64,000 bases of DNA from CAWATG01 sp963785035 (lineage in GTDB: Bacteria > Actinomycetota > Acidimicrobiia > IMCC26256 > CAWATG01): positions 641,114 through 705,113 of the forward strand of contig CAWATG010000005.1 of assembly GCA_963785035.1 (NCBI GenBank). The letters run 5' to 3'. Every line of letters starts with the position of its first letter. Within the stretch, counting starts at the first letter, position 1. This document shows, piece after piece, positions 27,671 to 35,731 of this stretch. The notes under the pieces are model-generated. The model worked only from the letters and a program-made list of their open reading frames with translations, did not search any database and was not told where the DNA came from. A program made the position numbers and the translations under genes.

Positions 27671-28297
27671 TTAAACCCAAAGGGGACGTTTGGTCGGTAC
27701 TCCATTGCGCCGTGGCCAGCGGGCGCTGATCGGCGCAATTTTGCGAAATCTCGCAACAGACGCCACGCCATCACCAAGAAATCCCGCCGTTTCCAGACCC
27801 AATTTTGCGAGCGGCTCCGCGGGCCACCGGCCCTCTGGAGCATCGACCGGCTCCGAAACGGCGAGCACTCCCCCAACCCCGATGAACGGGCTTGCGCATT
27901 CCGCAAGAACTGCGGGGGCGCCAAAGGCTCGTGAGACGACCAGCGACCGGGATTCCCTGACGGTTGGATCCCTCCCGATCTCCTCGGCCCGCCCATGCCA
28001 CACGCTGACCTGATGATTGAGGCCGAGCACATCGACCGCCTCCCTGAGGAAGGCGCAGCGCCGGCGCGAGGAATCGAGCAGCACAGCCTGGGCGTCCGGC
28101 CAGAGCACCGCCAGGACAAGCCCCGGGAGCCCACCACCTGATCCAAGATCGACGAACGGACCCCGCAAGTCGCTGATCAGCGCACCGAAGTGGCGAGCAT
28201 GCCGAAGATGCGCCGAGGGCTCGCCCGGGCCGACAAAGCCTCGGGTCTGCGCCGCTGCGACGACCTCGACAAGCCCTTCAAGGCCCCCCAGCGACAC
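27671..28297 (-). CDS. rsmG: 16S rRNA m7G527 methyltransferase RsmG (GidB)
   Basis: About 208 residues with the SAM-binding motif PFVDLGSGGGLPGLVLA, VLLDSSRRRCAFLREAV and a C-terminal half matching GidB (SRAFGAPAVLAECASPF, GGVLAVSEP). It methylates G527 of 16S rRNA. I prefer the GTG at 28297, 22 bases past the jag stop; an ATG at 28387 would give 238 residues but overlap jag by 68 bases. No strong ribosome-binding site marks either. Last gene of the rpmH-to-rsmG run. Confidence 0.92.
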   Translation of the reverse strand: MSLGGLEGLVEVVAAAQTRGFVGPGEPSAHLRHARHFGALISDLRGPFVDLGSGGGLPGLVLAVLWPDAQAVLLDSSRRRCAFLREAVDVLGLNHQVSVWHGRAEEIGRDPTVRESRSLVVSRAFGAPAVLAECASPFIGVGGVLAVSEPVDAPEGRWPAEPLAKLGLETAGFLGDGVASVARFRKIAPISARWPRRNGVPTKRPLWV

Positions 28298-28319
28298 GAT
28301 TTCGTTCTGAGCCGGCCGG

Positions 28320-29279
28320 TCAGGCTCGACGAATAACGACCCTGCGGCGGGGTTCTTCGCCTTCTGACGTTGTGGCAACACCTTCAACCACTGCTACAAC
28401 GTCGTGGACGAGCTTGCGGTCCGCCGGGGGCATTGGCTCGAGCGCCTGGTCCTTACCGGTCTCCAGGACACGCTCAATCAATTGATGTGTGAACGTCTCG
28501 AGCGCAGCACGACGCTTTGCGCGGTAGCCAGCGACGTCCACGCTGATCCGGGCACCGAGGCCATTGGTCGTCCGTTGGAGCACAGTACGTACCAGCTCTT
28601 CAATCGCCTGCAGCGTCGCGCCCTTGGGACCGACCAGGAGCCCGAGATCTGAACCCTCGACGTTGACAAGAATCGACTCGACCTCGTCCACGGTGCTCTC
28701 GACCGTTGCCACCAGCCCAAACGCGCTGAGGAGACCGCCTATGAACTCCTCAGCGGTCGCGACCTGCTCGTCGACTGAGACTTCGCTGTCCTGATCCACG
28801 GGAATTCCCTCCGGCTTTATCGGTGCTGCACGCCTGCGTCGCGGACGCGACCTTGATTGACTCGCCTTGGAAGTTGTCGCCGGTGCGTCCCCCGGAATCG
28901 CAGGCGACTCCGACAGCTCCGTTGGCGTTTCAGCCACCGGTTCAGCCTTATTGCCGGCCCGGCGTGGGGACTGCGGCGCATCCTGCGAATTCGCCCTTCC
29001 GCCCCCAGCTGCAGTTCGCCCACTCCCACTGGTGCGTTTTGCCGGCGATCCTGACTGCTCGCGCTTTCCACGCCGCCGCCGTTCTCCCGGTTTCTCCCGC
29101 GAGAGCGGTTTGACACGGGTGCGAATACGAGCTTGCACCCCTCCGAAGCGGCCCAAGAAGCCGGACTTCGGTTGTATGAGTACTTCGAACTCAGCGTCGT
29201 TCTCGTCGACTCCGAGTTGATCGAGTGCACGATCCAGCGCTTCCGCGATCGTCGATCCTGTTGTTTCCACCCATTCCAT
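28320..29279 (-). CDS. jag: Jag/KhpB RNA-binding protein with long disordered linker
   Basis: A 319-residue protein: Jag_N domain (1-52, GSTIAEALDRALDQLGV and KSGFLGRFGG), a ~125-residue low-complexity linker rich in Arg, Ser, Pro and Ala (about 55-180), a KH domain with the GPKG loop in LLVGPKGATLQAIEELV, and a C-terminal R3H domain (LEPMPPADRKLVHDVVA). It binds RNA and in other bacteria partners KhpA in cell-wall and division control. Three bases separate it from yidC, reflecting the conserved yidC-jag pair. Confidence 0.93.
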   Translation of the reverse strand: MEWVETTGSTIAEALDRALDQLGVDENDAEFEVLIQPKSGFLGRFGGVQARIRTRVKPLSREKPGERRRRGKREQSGSPAKRTSGSGRTAAGGGRANSQDAPQSPRRAGNKAEPVAETPTELSESPAIPGDAPATTSKASQSRSRPRRRRAAPIKPEGIPVDQDSEVSVDEQVATAEEFIGGLLSAFGLVATVESTVDEVESILVNVEGSDLGLLVGPKGATLQAIEELVRTVLQRTTNGLGARISVDVAGYRAKRRAALETFTHQLIERVLETGKDQALEPMPPADRKLVHDVVAVVEGVATTSEGEEPRRRVVIRRA

Positions 29280-29282
29280 GGT

Positions 29283-30275
29283 TTATCGCCGACGTTTCTT
29301 GTCTCGGCTCCGATTGCCCTGACCGCCTGGGCGATTCTGTGGGCCTTTGGGAGGGTTCGGGGACGCGGGCCTTGCTCCAGGTGCGTCAGGAGGGTCCGGA
29401 GGACCCGGTGATTCCGGCGGCTGCGGGTTCAGCAGGCGGGCAAAGAAGCCCTGCTTCCCCTCCGCTCCGGACATGCCGGACGTCGGTGAGCCCAATCGGG
29501 AAGCACCGGGTACATCGATAACGGTGCCGCCACCAGGGCCACTACCGACAGGACCCATGCGCTGGTACACGAATCGCTGCTGACCGATCTGCCAAACGTT
29601 GCCGACAACGAAGTAGAGCGTGAGACCGGACGGGACCGTAAAGGAAATAAAGCCCATAAAGATGGGCATGATCCGAGCGATCATCTGCATTTGGGGTTGG
29701 ACCGAGGTTTGACCTTTCATGGACTGCTGCTGCTGGAAGTACGCCGTAGCCATGACCAGCACGATCAAGATGACGTAAGGAGTCAGATCTGAGCCGGCAA
29801 CTGCCGAAGCCTTCTTCGACAAGTTCATGCCAATAAAGCTGAGTTCCGGGTTCTTACATTGTTTAGGGGTTTGTATGCCGCAAATATCTCCGTACATTTT
29901 ATTCAAAGAACCCGTGCGTGGCACATGGTTCTGAATATTATACAGAAGGCGTGTTAGTGCGATAAACACTGGCATTTGGAACAGTAGGGGAAGACAGCCT
30001 CCAAGAGGATTGACCTTGTTCTCCTGGTAGAACTTCATGACTTCTTCGTTCAGCTTTTGCCGGTCACCTTTGTACTTGACCTGCAACTTCTTGATTTCTG
30101 GCTGAATCTCCTGCATACGACGCATCGACTTGATTTGTTTGACGGTCAGCGGAAATAGGGCCAGCCGGACAACGATCGTCAGTAGAATGATCGAGACGCC
30201 ATAGTTCGGAATTATATTGTAGAAAAAGGCCATAAGGGCCCCGAGACCATCGAGGGCTGACTCCCAAATTCCCAT
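29283..30275 (-). CDS. yidC: Membrane protein insertase YidC
   Basis: A 330-residue YidC/Oxa1 insertase. Seen: the first helix (GVSIILLTIVVRLALFPLTVKQ) with the conserved Arg in the groove, the cytoplasmic coiled hairpin (QEIQPEIKKLQVKYKGDRQKLNEE), NPLGGCLPLLFQMPVFIAL, and late helices ending GLTLYFVVGNVWQIGQQ, then a Pro/Gly-rich basic tail. Start ATG 30275 with GAGGGG nine bases upstream; a TTG at 30281 overlaps the yidD stop. Roughly 29,820-30,240 is visibly richer in A/T than its neighbours (TTA, ATA and AAT codons), unusual for this genome. Confidence 0.95.
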   Translation of the reverse strand: MGIWESALDGLGALMAFFYNIIPNYGVSIILLTIVVRLALFPLTVKQIKSMRRMQEIQPEIKKLQVKYKGDRQKLNEEVMKFYQENKVNPLGGCLPLLFQMPVFIALTRLLYNIQNHVPRTGSLNKMYGDICGIQTPKQCKNPELSFIGMNLSKKASAVAGSDLTPYVILIVLVMATAYFQQQQSMKGQTSVQPQMQMIARIMPIFMGFISFTVPSGLTLYFVVGNVWQIGQQRFVYQRMGPVGSGPGGGTVIDVPGASRLGSPTSGMSGAEGKQGFFARLLNPQPPESPGPPDPPDAPGARPASPNPPKGPQNRPGGQGNRSRDKKRRR

Positions 30276-30277
30276 GG

Positions 30278-30574
30278 TCAAGCACCCCTCAAAAAGGACT
30301 GACTCGCAGGCACTTCATTGCATCTCGAATCCAAGGCGTGCGAAGCGAGCGGAACCGGATCGACCCCCGACCTGCCCCATGGATTGCAGCGCCCAAGCCT
30401 ACGAAGTGCCAAGGAAGATCCCCTCCATGCACCGTGGATCTCCACTGCTTGTAGCGCATACTCAGAACATGTGGGCCAATATCGACAAGGAGACTGGCGG
30501 TTGACCGTCACCAGCTGATATCCCCGAATCGACCTGCTGAGCAGTCGCTGGAGAAGTCCTTGTCGGGCGCTCAT
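30278..30574 (-). CDS. yidD: Membrane protein insertion efficiency factor YidD
   Basis: A 98-residue protein with the family core RGYQLVTV, CRYWPTCSEYALQAVEIHGA and RRLGRCNPWGRSGVDPVP, including its conserved Cys residues, and a membrane-surface amphipathic N-terminus. It assists YidC-dependent insertion. Its ATG overlaps the rnpA stop by four bases and it ends three bases before the yidC ATG, so rpmH-rnpA-yidD-yidC are tightly coupled. Confidence 0.93.
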   Translation of the reverse strand: MSARQGLLQRLLSRSIRGYQLVTVNRQSPCRYWPTCSEYALQAVEIHGAWRGSSLALRRLGRCNPWGRSGVDPVPLASHALDSRCNEVPASQSFLRGA

Positions 30575-30906
30575 CGCGCATCGACTCCGGCGGCACGTAC
30601 GGCCTCCGATACTCGAAACACGAGGTCCGAATATGTGAGGTCAGCAGCACCACTCGATGCCGAGACAAGATAGGAGTGTCCTGGTTTCAAGATTCCTCGA
30701 GTATCAGACATTGCGCTCCGAAGCCGTCGCCTCAGGCGGTTTCTCACGACGGCATTGCCCGATTTACGGCCGATGGCATACGCGACACGGGGCGGATCGT
30801 TCTCACCGTGGGCACGAACCACGCGAATCGTGATCGGCCCACGGCGCCACGGTCGGGCGCGAGCGAGTCGACCGAACGCATCACGATCGCGAACGCGCCA
30901 AATCAG
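30571..30906 (-). CDS. rnpA: Ribonuclease P protein component, probable CTG start
   Basis: The 111-residue protein subunit of RNase P, which helps the RNA mature tRNA 5' ends. Seen: RVRDRDAFGRLAR at the N-terminus and the RNR signature in GRKSGNAVVRNRLRRRLR. No ATG, GTG or TTG occurs in frame near the conserved start. The CTG at 30906-30904 overlaps the rpmH stop (CTGA), mirroring the ATGA/GTGA couplings around it, and gives a protein beginning with IWRVRDRD after Met. Alternatives are a sequencing error in an ATG/GTG or a longer N-terminus running through rpmH, which I think less likely. Confidence 0.88.
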   Translation of the reverse strand: MIWRVRDRDAFGRLARARPWRRGPITIRVVRAHGENDPPRVAYAIGRKSGNAVVRNRLRRRLRSAMSDTRGILKPGHSYLVSASSGAADLTYSDLVFRVSEAVRAAGVDAR

Positions 30907-31037
30907 GCTGACAGGCGTACTCGACCACGCTTCCTGCGGGCCTTCAGGACGGCACGGCCGCCCTTCGTCTGCATGCGCAGACGGAAGCCGTGAGTCTTCT
31001 TGCGTTTCCGGTTGTTCGGTTGAAACGTGCGTTTCAC
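30903..31037 (-). CDS. rpmH: 50S ribosomal protein L34
   Basis: A 44-residue basic protein, KRTFQPNNRKRKKTHGFRLR to KARRKRGRVRLSA, with all L34 landmarks. It is too short for default gene finders set above 50-60 codons. GTG start at 31037 with AGGAGG six bases upstream. It heads the rpmH-rnpA-yidD-yidC-jag-rsmG run and is divergent from dnaA, the classic arrangement at bacterial origins. Confidence 0.96.
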   Translation of the reverse strand: MKRTFQPNNRKRKKTHGFRLRMQTKGGRAVLKARRKRGRVRLSA

Positions 31038-31416
31038 GCGTGCCTCCTGAAGGGTACGCCCAAGTGACAACCCGTACGTCGTGCGGAGGTGAGGCCACGA
31101 AACGGAGGAAGTCGACTGGCGTGGATGCGGAGTCTATGACTCCAGTCGAGACGCTCGCAATGCAGTGATCCATAGGTTGAGGAAAAGCCTGTGGGAAAGT
31201 TGCCCAATCTCGGCTTCTCTCTTGTCGTTCGCTGGCACCGGTGGTACGTTCGCCGCCACAACGAGCGTCCACTGACACTGACGTCACATGCACTGCGGGT
31301 CTTCCTTCGGTCACCTCGCCGTTGTGTACCGCCGCTGTTCCGCTCGTAAAGTGACGTTCCTGCCCTGTTTCTCCACACCTGTGGATGTGCCTGTGGACAA
31401 TTCTCCAATCGGGGGT
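31038..31416. promoter_or_regulatory. rpmH-dnaA intergenic region with DnaA-box-like motifs
   Basis: 379 bases without a supported gene, carrying the divergent rpmH and dnaA promoters. Two box-like motifs, CCTGTGGATGT (31378-31388) and CCTGTGGACAA (31390-31400), lie just before the dnaA start and suggest autoregulation. A small perfect hairpin, GGAGTC-tat-GACTCC (31129-31143), lies on the rpmH side about 95 bases upstream of rpmH; role unknown. Confidence 0.6.
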
Positions 31417-32842
31417 ATGACCGCCGACGACATCTGGAACCGTGGTGCTGAGAACCTCCGCAGCCAACTGGCGGAAGCACCCTGGAATACGTGTTTTCGT
31501 GGGGTGCAAGCGGTTTCGATCGACAACAACGTGCTGACCTTGGCCGTTCCGAACGGCATTGCGTGCGAGCGCATCCGATCGAACTACCTGGAACTGCTGA
31601 TCGCGGCGCTCAGAGACACCACCGGTGGTGAGCTTGGCGTCGAACTCGTTGTCCAAACCGACCCTCGACGCCATGAACCCGAGATCGGCAGCAGCCACAG
31701 GCGTCGCGCCCAGCGAAGTCACCGGCGCCCCAGACCGCCTCCCCGACATCGAGCAGTCGCCCTCGCGAGCGACGGGTAACGACGCCGAGACCGACGCCCG
31801 TACCCCTGGGAACCTCATCACTCGTTACACCTTCGAACAATTCGTCATCGGCACCTCCAACCGTTTTGCACATGCCGCCGCACTTTCAGTGGCGGAGACG
31901 CCGGCCCGTTCGTACAACCCCCTCTTCATCTATGGCCCGGCCGGCCTCGGAAAAACCCACCTTCTCCACGCCATTGGCCACCACGTCATCGAGATGTTCA
32001 AGCACAAGGTGGTCCGATACGTCTCCACGGAGACCTTCATGAACGAGTTCGTGGACGCGATTCGTACGAACACCACTCCGGCCTTCAAGCGGCGCTATCG
32101 CGAGATCGACGTCCTCTTGATCGATGACATCCAATTTCTGGAGCGGAGCCAGCAGCTGCAGGAGGAGTTTTTCCACACCTTCAACTCGCTGCACAGCGCT
32201 GCCCGCCAGATCGTGATCTCGTCCGACCGGCCACCAAAATCCATCGCCACCCTCGAGGACCGCCTCCGCTCACGGTTCGAATGGGGCCTTATTACCGACG
32301 TTCACCCTCCGGAGTTCGAGACTCGCCTCGCGATTCTTCGGAAGAAGGCCGAGTCCGAACATCTCGACGGGATCCCCGACGAGGTCTTGGCCTTCATCGC
32401 AACCCATATTTCGGACAACGTCCGCGAGCTCGAAGGCGCACTCATTCGGGTCGGCGCCTACTCCAGTCTCCATCGTGCCCAACTCTCCGAAGAGGTTGCG
32501 CGCCAGGTCCTGGCAGACCTCCTCCCACCGACGACTCCTCGAGTCATTACCCCACAACTCATTCTCGATGAGACGGCCAAGATGTTCGGCTGGACAATCG
32601 AGGACCTCTGCGGCAAGAGCCGTCGGCGACCCCTGGTCATCGCACGCCAGATCGGCATGTACGTGTTCCGAGAGTTGACCGACTACAGCTACCCCAAGAT
32701 CGCCGAGGAGTTCGGCGGTCGTGACCACACGACGGTCATGCACGCAGTGGAGAAGATCAAGGCCCTCATGACGGAGCGCCACACGATCTTCGATCAGGTC
32801 AACGAGTTGATTGCAAGGATCAAGTTGGGGACCGGTGGATAA
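31417..32842 (+). CDS. dnaA: Chromosomal replication initiator DnaA (one frame change)
   Basis: About 474 residues. Domain I (ADDIWNRGAENLRSQL to RSNYLELLIAAL) reads from ATG 31417; one surplus base near 31660, in the unstructured domain II linker, moves the frame, and the AAA+ domain follows: YTFEQFVIGTSNRFAHAAAL, Walker A GPAGLGKTHLLHAIG, Walker B VLLIDDIQFL, sensor and arginine-finger region LRSRFEWGL, then domain IV with the DnaA-box-reading GGRDHTTVMHAVEKI. DnaA is indispensable, so the break is almost certainly an error in the sequence. Its stop codon lies in a DnaA-box-like GGTGGATAA. Confidence 0.96.
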
Positions 32843-33049
32843 CCTTGTGGACAGCTGTGGATATGGTCGGGTTTTCCTGAACAACTCTGTCTCGCAGCAC
32901 CTGGACGCGAACTCGCCTGGGGAAACGTGGGGATTACGAGCCGACAACTTTTTGCCCTCTGACCAGGGAAACAATGGTGTTATCCACAATCCACAGGCCC
33001 TACTACAACTACAAGAATTACTTCTTCTCTATACCAAGGGAGTGTCATC
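32843..33049. other. Probable origin of replication (oriC)
   Basis: The dnaA-dnaN spacer, the usual actinobacterial oriC position. It contains a perfect DnaA box TTATCCACA (32980-32988), TGTGGACAG (32846-32854), TGTGGATAT (32856-32864) and the weaker CAATCCACA (32987-32995), plus GGTGGATAA at the dnaA stop. An A/T-rich stretch at 32998-33037, next to the perfect box, is the best candidate for the unwinding element. It is short for the group (about 207 bases). Confidence 0.85.
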
Positions 33050-34149
33050 GTGAAATTCCGTTGTGAGCGGGATGCACTGGCAGAGGCGATCTCAACGGCC
33101 CAACGAGCCGTTGCCTCGCGCGGCGGTGCCTTACCGGTGCTCGCCGGTCTTCGGATCACGCTGTCGGAAGGAAACGTCGAGTTCGTCGGCTCGGATCTCG
33201 AGCTCACGATTCGTGTGAATACACCTGCGGATGTCGACGGGACCGGGACTGCGGTGGTTCCCGCTCGTCTTCTGAGTGACATCGTGCGCGCCGTGGACTC
33301 GTCGCAGGTGTCGATGGAATTCGGCGGTGATGACGCAAAGATCATCGCCGGGCGCTCGTCGTTCTCAGTCAGAGTGCTCACTGCGGCCGATTTTCCGAAG
33401 ACTCACCGAAGTCACAGGTTCTGGGGTACGTGTCGATTCCGCCGCTCTTGCGGAGGCGCTACGTCAAGTGGTTGTTGCGGCGTCGAAGGACGAGGCCCGC
33501 CCAATCCTCACGGGAGTCCTGCTGGCTGCTGCTCCAGGGGGCCTTCGCCTCGTGGCAACCGACTCGTATCGCCTTGCGGTACGCGATCTGCAGGGAGTGA
33601 CGGTTCTGGACGAGGGTCAGAAGGTCCTGGTTGCGGCCAAGGGCTTGGCCGAGGTCCAACGGTTGTTGACTGATGGTGAGATCGAGGTCGTGCTGAGTGA
33701 CCGTGATGTGTTGTTCCGCATCGGACGGGCGGAGGTCACAACACGGCTGATCGAGGGAGAGTTTCCCAACTACGAGCAACTCATCCCCAGTGGGTACCCC
33801 AACCGGCTGACAATTCAGCGCGAGGCCCTTTCGGAGGCCGTCAAGAGGGTCAGGCTTGTCAGTCAGGGGCGTGATCGGTCACCAATTCGCCTGTCGCTTT
33901 CCGAGGATGGGCTTGAACTTTCGGCGATCGCACAAGAAATCGGGGAGGCCCGAGAATCCGTCGAGGCAAAGTACGAGGGAAGCGAACTCGTGGTGGCGTT
34001 CGATTCGCAGTTCCTCCTCGATGGCATCGAAGCTGCTGCGGCACCGGAAATCGTCCTCGAGACGCTTGACCCATTGAAGCCGGCGACGCTTCGAACCGTT
34101 GACAGCCCAGACTTTCCTGTACCTGCTCATGCCGGTACGGATCTCGTAG
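33050..34149 (+). CDS. dnaN: DNA polymerase III beta sliding clamp (two frame changes)
   Basis: Ring-shaped processivity clamp, about 365 residues after correction. Part one (MKFRCERDALAEAISTAQRA to VLTAADFPK) leads, after a surplus base near 33405, to GSGVRVDSAALAEALRQVVVAAS, LVATDSYRLAVRD and LTIQREALSEAVKRV. A second surplus base near 34117 restores the canonical end DSPDFLYLLMPVRIS with a stop at 34147-34149; without it the frame runs on to 34220 and overlaps recF. GTG start with AAGGGAG upstream. It binds polymerase, NucS and other clamp clients. Confidence 0.95.
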
Positions 34150-34176
34150 CGCTGACGTATCGACAACCGTCGAGTC

Positions 34177-35283
34177 ATGCAGGTTCGCCAGCTCTGGCTC
34201 CAGGATTTTCGTTGTTATGAGTCGTTGGCGCTTGAGCTTCCTGCAGGCTTCACGGTCGTCGTCGGATCGAATGGTCAAGGAAAGACAAGTCTGTTGGAGG
34301 CAATCTCCTGGACAGCGTCGACATGTTCATTTCGGGGGGTGCCTGATGCGGCACTTGTTCGTGACGGAGCGTCGAGCGCGGTCGTGAGAGTCGATATCGC
34401 ACATGACGAACGAAGTTTGTTGGTTGAAGCAGAGATTCGTACTGCGGGGCGGAACAGGATCCAGATCAATCGGCAGGTGTGCCAACGTGCTCGAGATTTG
34501 CTCGGTGCATTGCGAGTAACGGTGTTTTCGCCCGACGATCTGGAGTTGGTCAAGGGTGGACCCGCTTTTCGTCGGAAGTACCTCGACGACCTTCTCGTTG
34601 CAATTGCACCGAGATATGAAGCGGCGAGATCTGACTACGAACGCGTGTTACGACACCGAAACATCCTGTTGCGCAACGGGGTACGCGATGCAGAAGCACA
34701 ATCGACGATCGAGGTCTTCGATGAGCAACTCATAGCTGCCGGTTCGGAAATCATCCGAGGACGCCTTCGACTCATCGACCGGCTCCTTCCGGCAATTCGT
34801 CACGCGTATGAGACATTGGCAGGCGAACCAGCAGGGTTTGATGCAACCTATGTTGCCGAGTGGTCACCTCAGATGATCCTGCACGAAACTGCCGAAGCCT
34901 GCTTCAGGGAAGGTCTTACGAAAGTTCGCGTTCGTGAAATCGATCGGGGTGTGACACTTGCGGGGCCTCATCGGGATGATTGGTCACTGCTGTTACACGG
35001 CCGAGAGTCTCGAACGCATGCCTCACAAGGTGAACAACGAACCTTGTCGTTGGCGTTGCGCCTTGCGGGCCACGCAGTCTGCACGGAGGTAACCGGCGAG
35101 GCACCGGTCCTGCTCCTTGATGATGTGTTCAGTGAGCTCGACCCGAAACGGTCAGCGACCCTTCTCGAGCATCTTCCACCTGGACAGACCCTGTTGACAA
35201 CTGCCGGGGCCGTCCCACCCCAGGTTCGGCCTGATCAACACCTTCGGGTCGAGGGCGGAAAGATCATGGACTTGGTGTCGTGA
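34177..35283 (+). CDS. recF: DNA replication and repair protein RecF
   Basis: A 368-residue SMC-like ATPase that, with RecO/RecR, loads RecA at gaps. Walker A GSNGQGKTSLLEA (about 28-40), ABC signature ASQGEQRTLSLALRLA, Walker B PVLLLDDVFSELD. The N-terminal MQVRQLWLQDFRCYESLAL is typical. Intact frame. It lies 27 bases past the corrected dnaN stop and overlaps dciA by GTGA, in the standard dnaN-recF-dciA-gyrB order. Confidence 0.96.
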   Translation: MQVRQLWLQDFRCYESLALELPAGFTVVVGSNGQGKTSLLEAISWTASTCSFRGVPDAALVRDGASSAVVRVDIAHDERSLLVEAEIRTAGRNRIQINRQVCQRARDLLGALRVTVFSPDDLELVKGGPAFRRKYLDDLLVAIAPRYEAARSDYERVLRHRNILLRNGVRDAEAQSTIEVFDEQLIAAGSEIIRGRLRLIDRLLPAIRHAYETLAGEPAGFDATYVAEWSPQMILHETAEACFREGLTKVRVREIDRGVTLAGPHRDDWSLLLHGRESRTHASQGEQRTLSLALRLAGHAVCTEVTGEAPVLLLDDVFSELDPKRSATLLEHLPPGQTLLTTAGAVPPQVRPDQHLRVEGGKIMDLVS

Positions 35284-35612
35284 GTTCTTCCGAGCCCCGG
35301 ACCATCCAAGAGGTACTGGCTCGGCTCCAGCGCGAGTTGCAGATGCCTGATGTCTCCGGCCTTGCCGCGCTTGGTGACTCGTGGTCTGAGATCGTCGGTG
35401 TGCAACTCGCTCAGCACACGACACCATTGTCGGTACATGATGGGCTCCTGACTGTCGGTGTTGACGACAAGGTGTGGATGACCCAGCTGCGTTACCTCGA
35501 GACACAGCTCGTCGAAGCGTGTTCGAGATTCGTCGGCGCCGGGAGTGTGACGAAGGTGCACATGGTGCTTACGACCGGCGAACGAGAGGCCAGGAGGCCC
35601 TTCCGCAAGTGA
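35280..35612 (+). CDS. dciA: DciA (DUF721) helicase-loading protein
   Basis: A 110-residue DUF721 protein; DciA proteins replace DnaC/DnaI as loaders of DnaB in most bacteria. Seen: VLARLQRELQMPDVSGLAAL, the core DSWSEIVGVQLAQHTTPLSVHDGLLTVGVDDKVW and QLRYLETQLVEA. The KH-like domain is at the C-terminal side, as in other actinobacterial members. GTG start overlapping the recF stop. Position between recF and gyrB matches Rv0004. Confidence 0.92.
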   Translation: MSSSEPRTIQEVLARLQRELQMPDVSGLAALGDSWSEIVGVQLAQHTTPLSVHDGLLTVGVDDKVWMTQLRYLETQLVEACSRFVGAGSVTKVHMVLTTGEREARRPFRK

Positions 35613-35627
35613 ACTCAAGTCGTCTGG

Positions 35628-35633
35628 TAGAAT
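35628..35633 (+). promoter_or_regulatory. Possible -10 element before gyrB
   Basis: TAGAAT preceded by TGG (extended -10-like) lies about 100 bases upstream of the gyrB GTG, in the 119-base dciA-gyrB spacer. No clear -35 is visible at the right distance. Tentative. Confidence 0.35.
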
Positions 35634-35731
35634 GCCTATCGCGTTAATACGGCCTCTGACCAGGGGTTTCTTCGGATTTTCAGGCCCTCGTCGGTGGCTT
35701 GGATCCCATGAGCTGGAGTGAGGGATAGCGC

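Noticed and set aside
30907..31821. Upstream extension of the rnpA frame through rpmH and into dnaA
   Set aside because: It would run antisense to dnaA and through L34 in a different frame; only the last 111 residues resemble RNase P protein.
31660..34117. Programmed frameshifting in dnaA or dnaN
   Set aside because: No slippery heptamer or downstream structure stands out, and the same one-base changes recur in unrelated genes, which points to sequence error.
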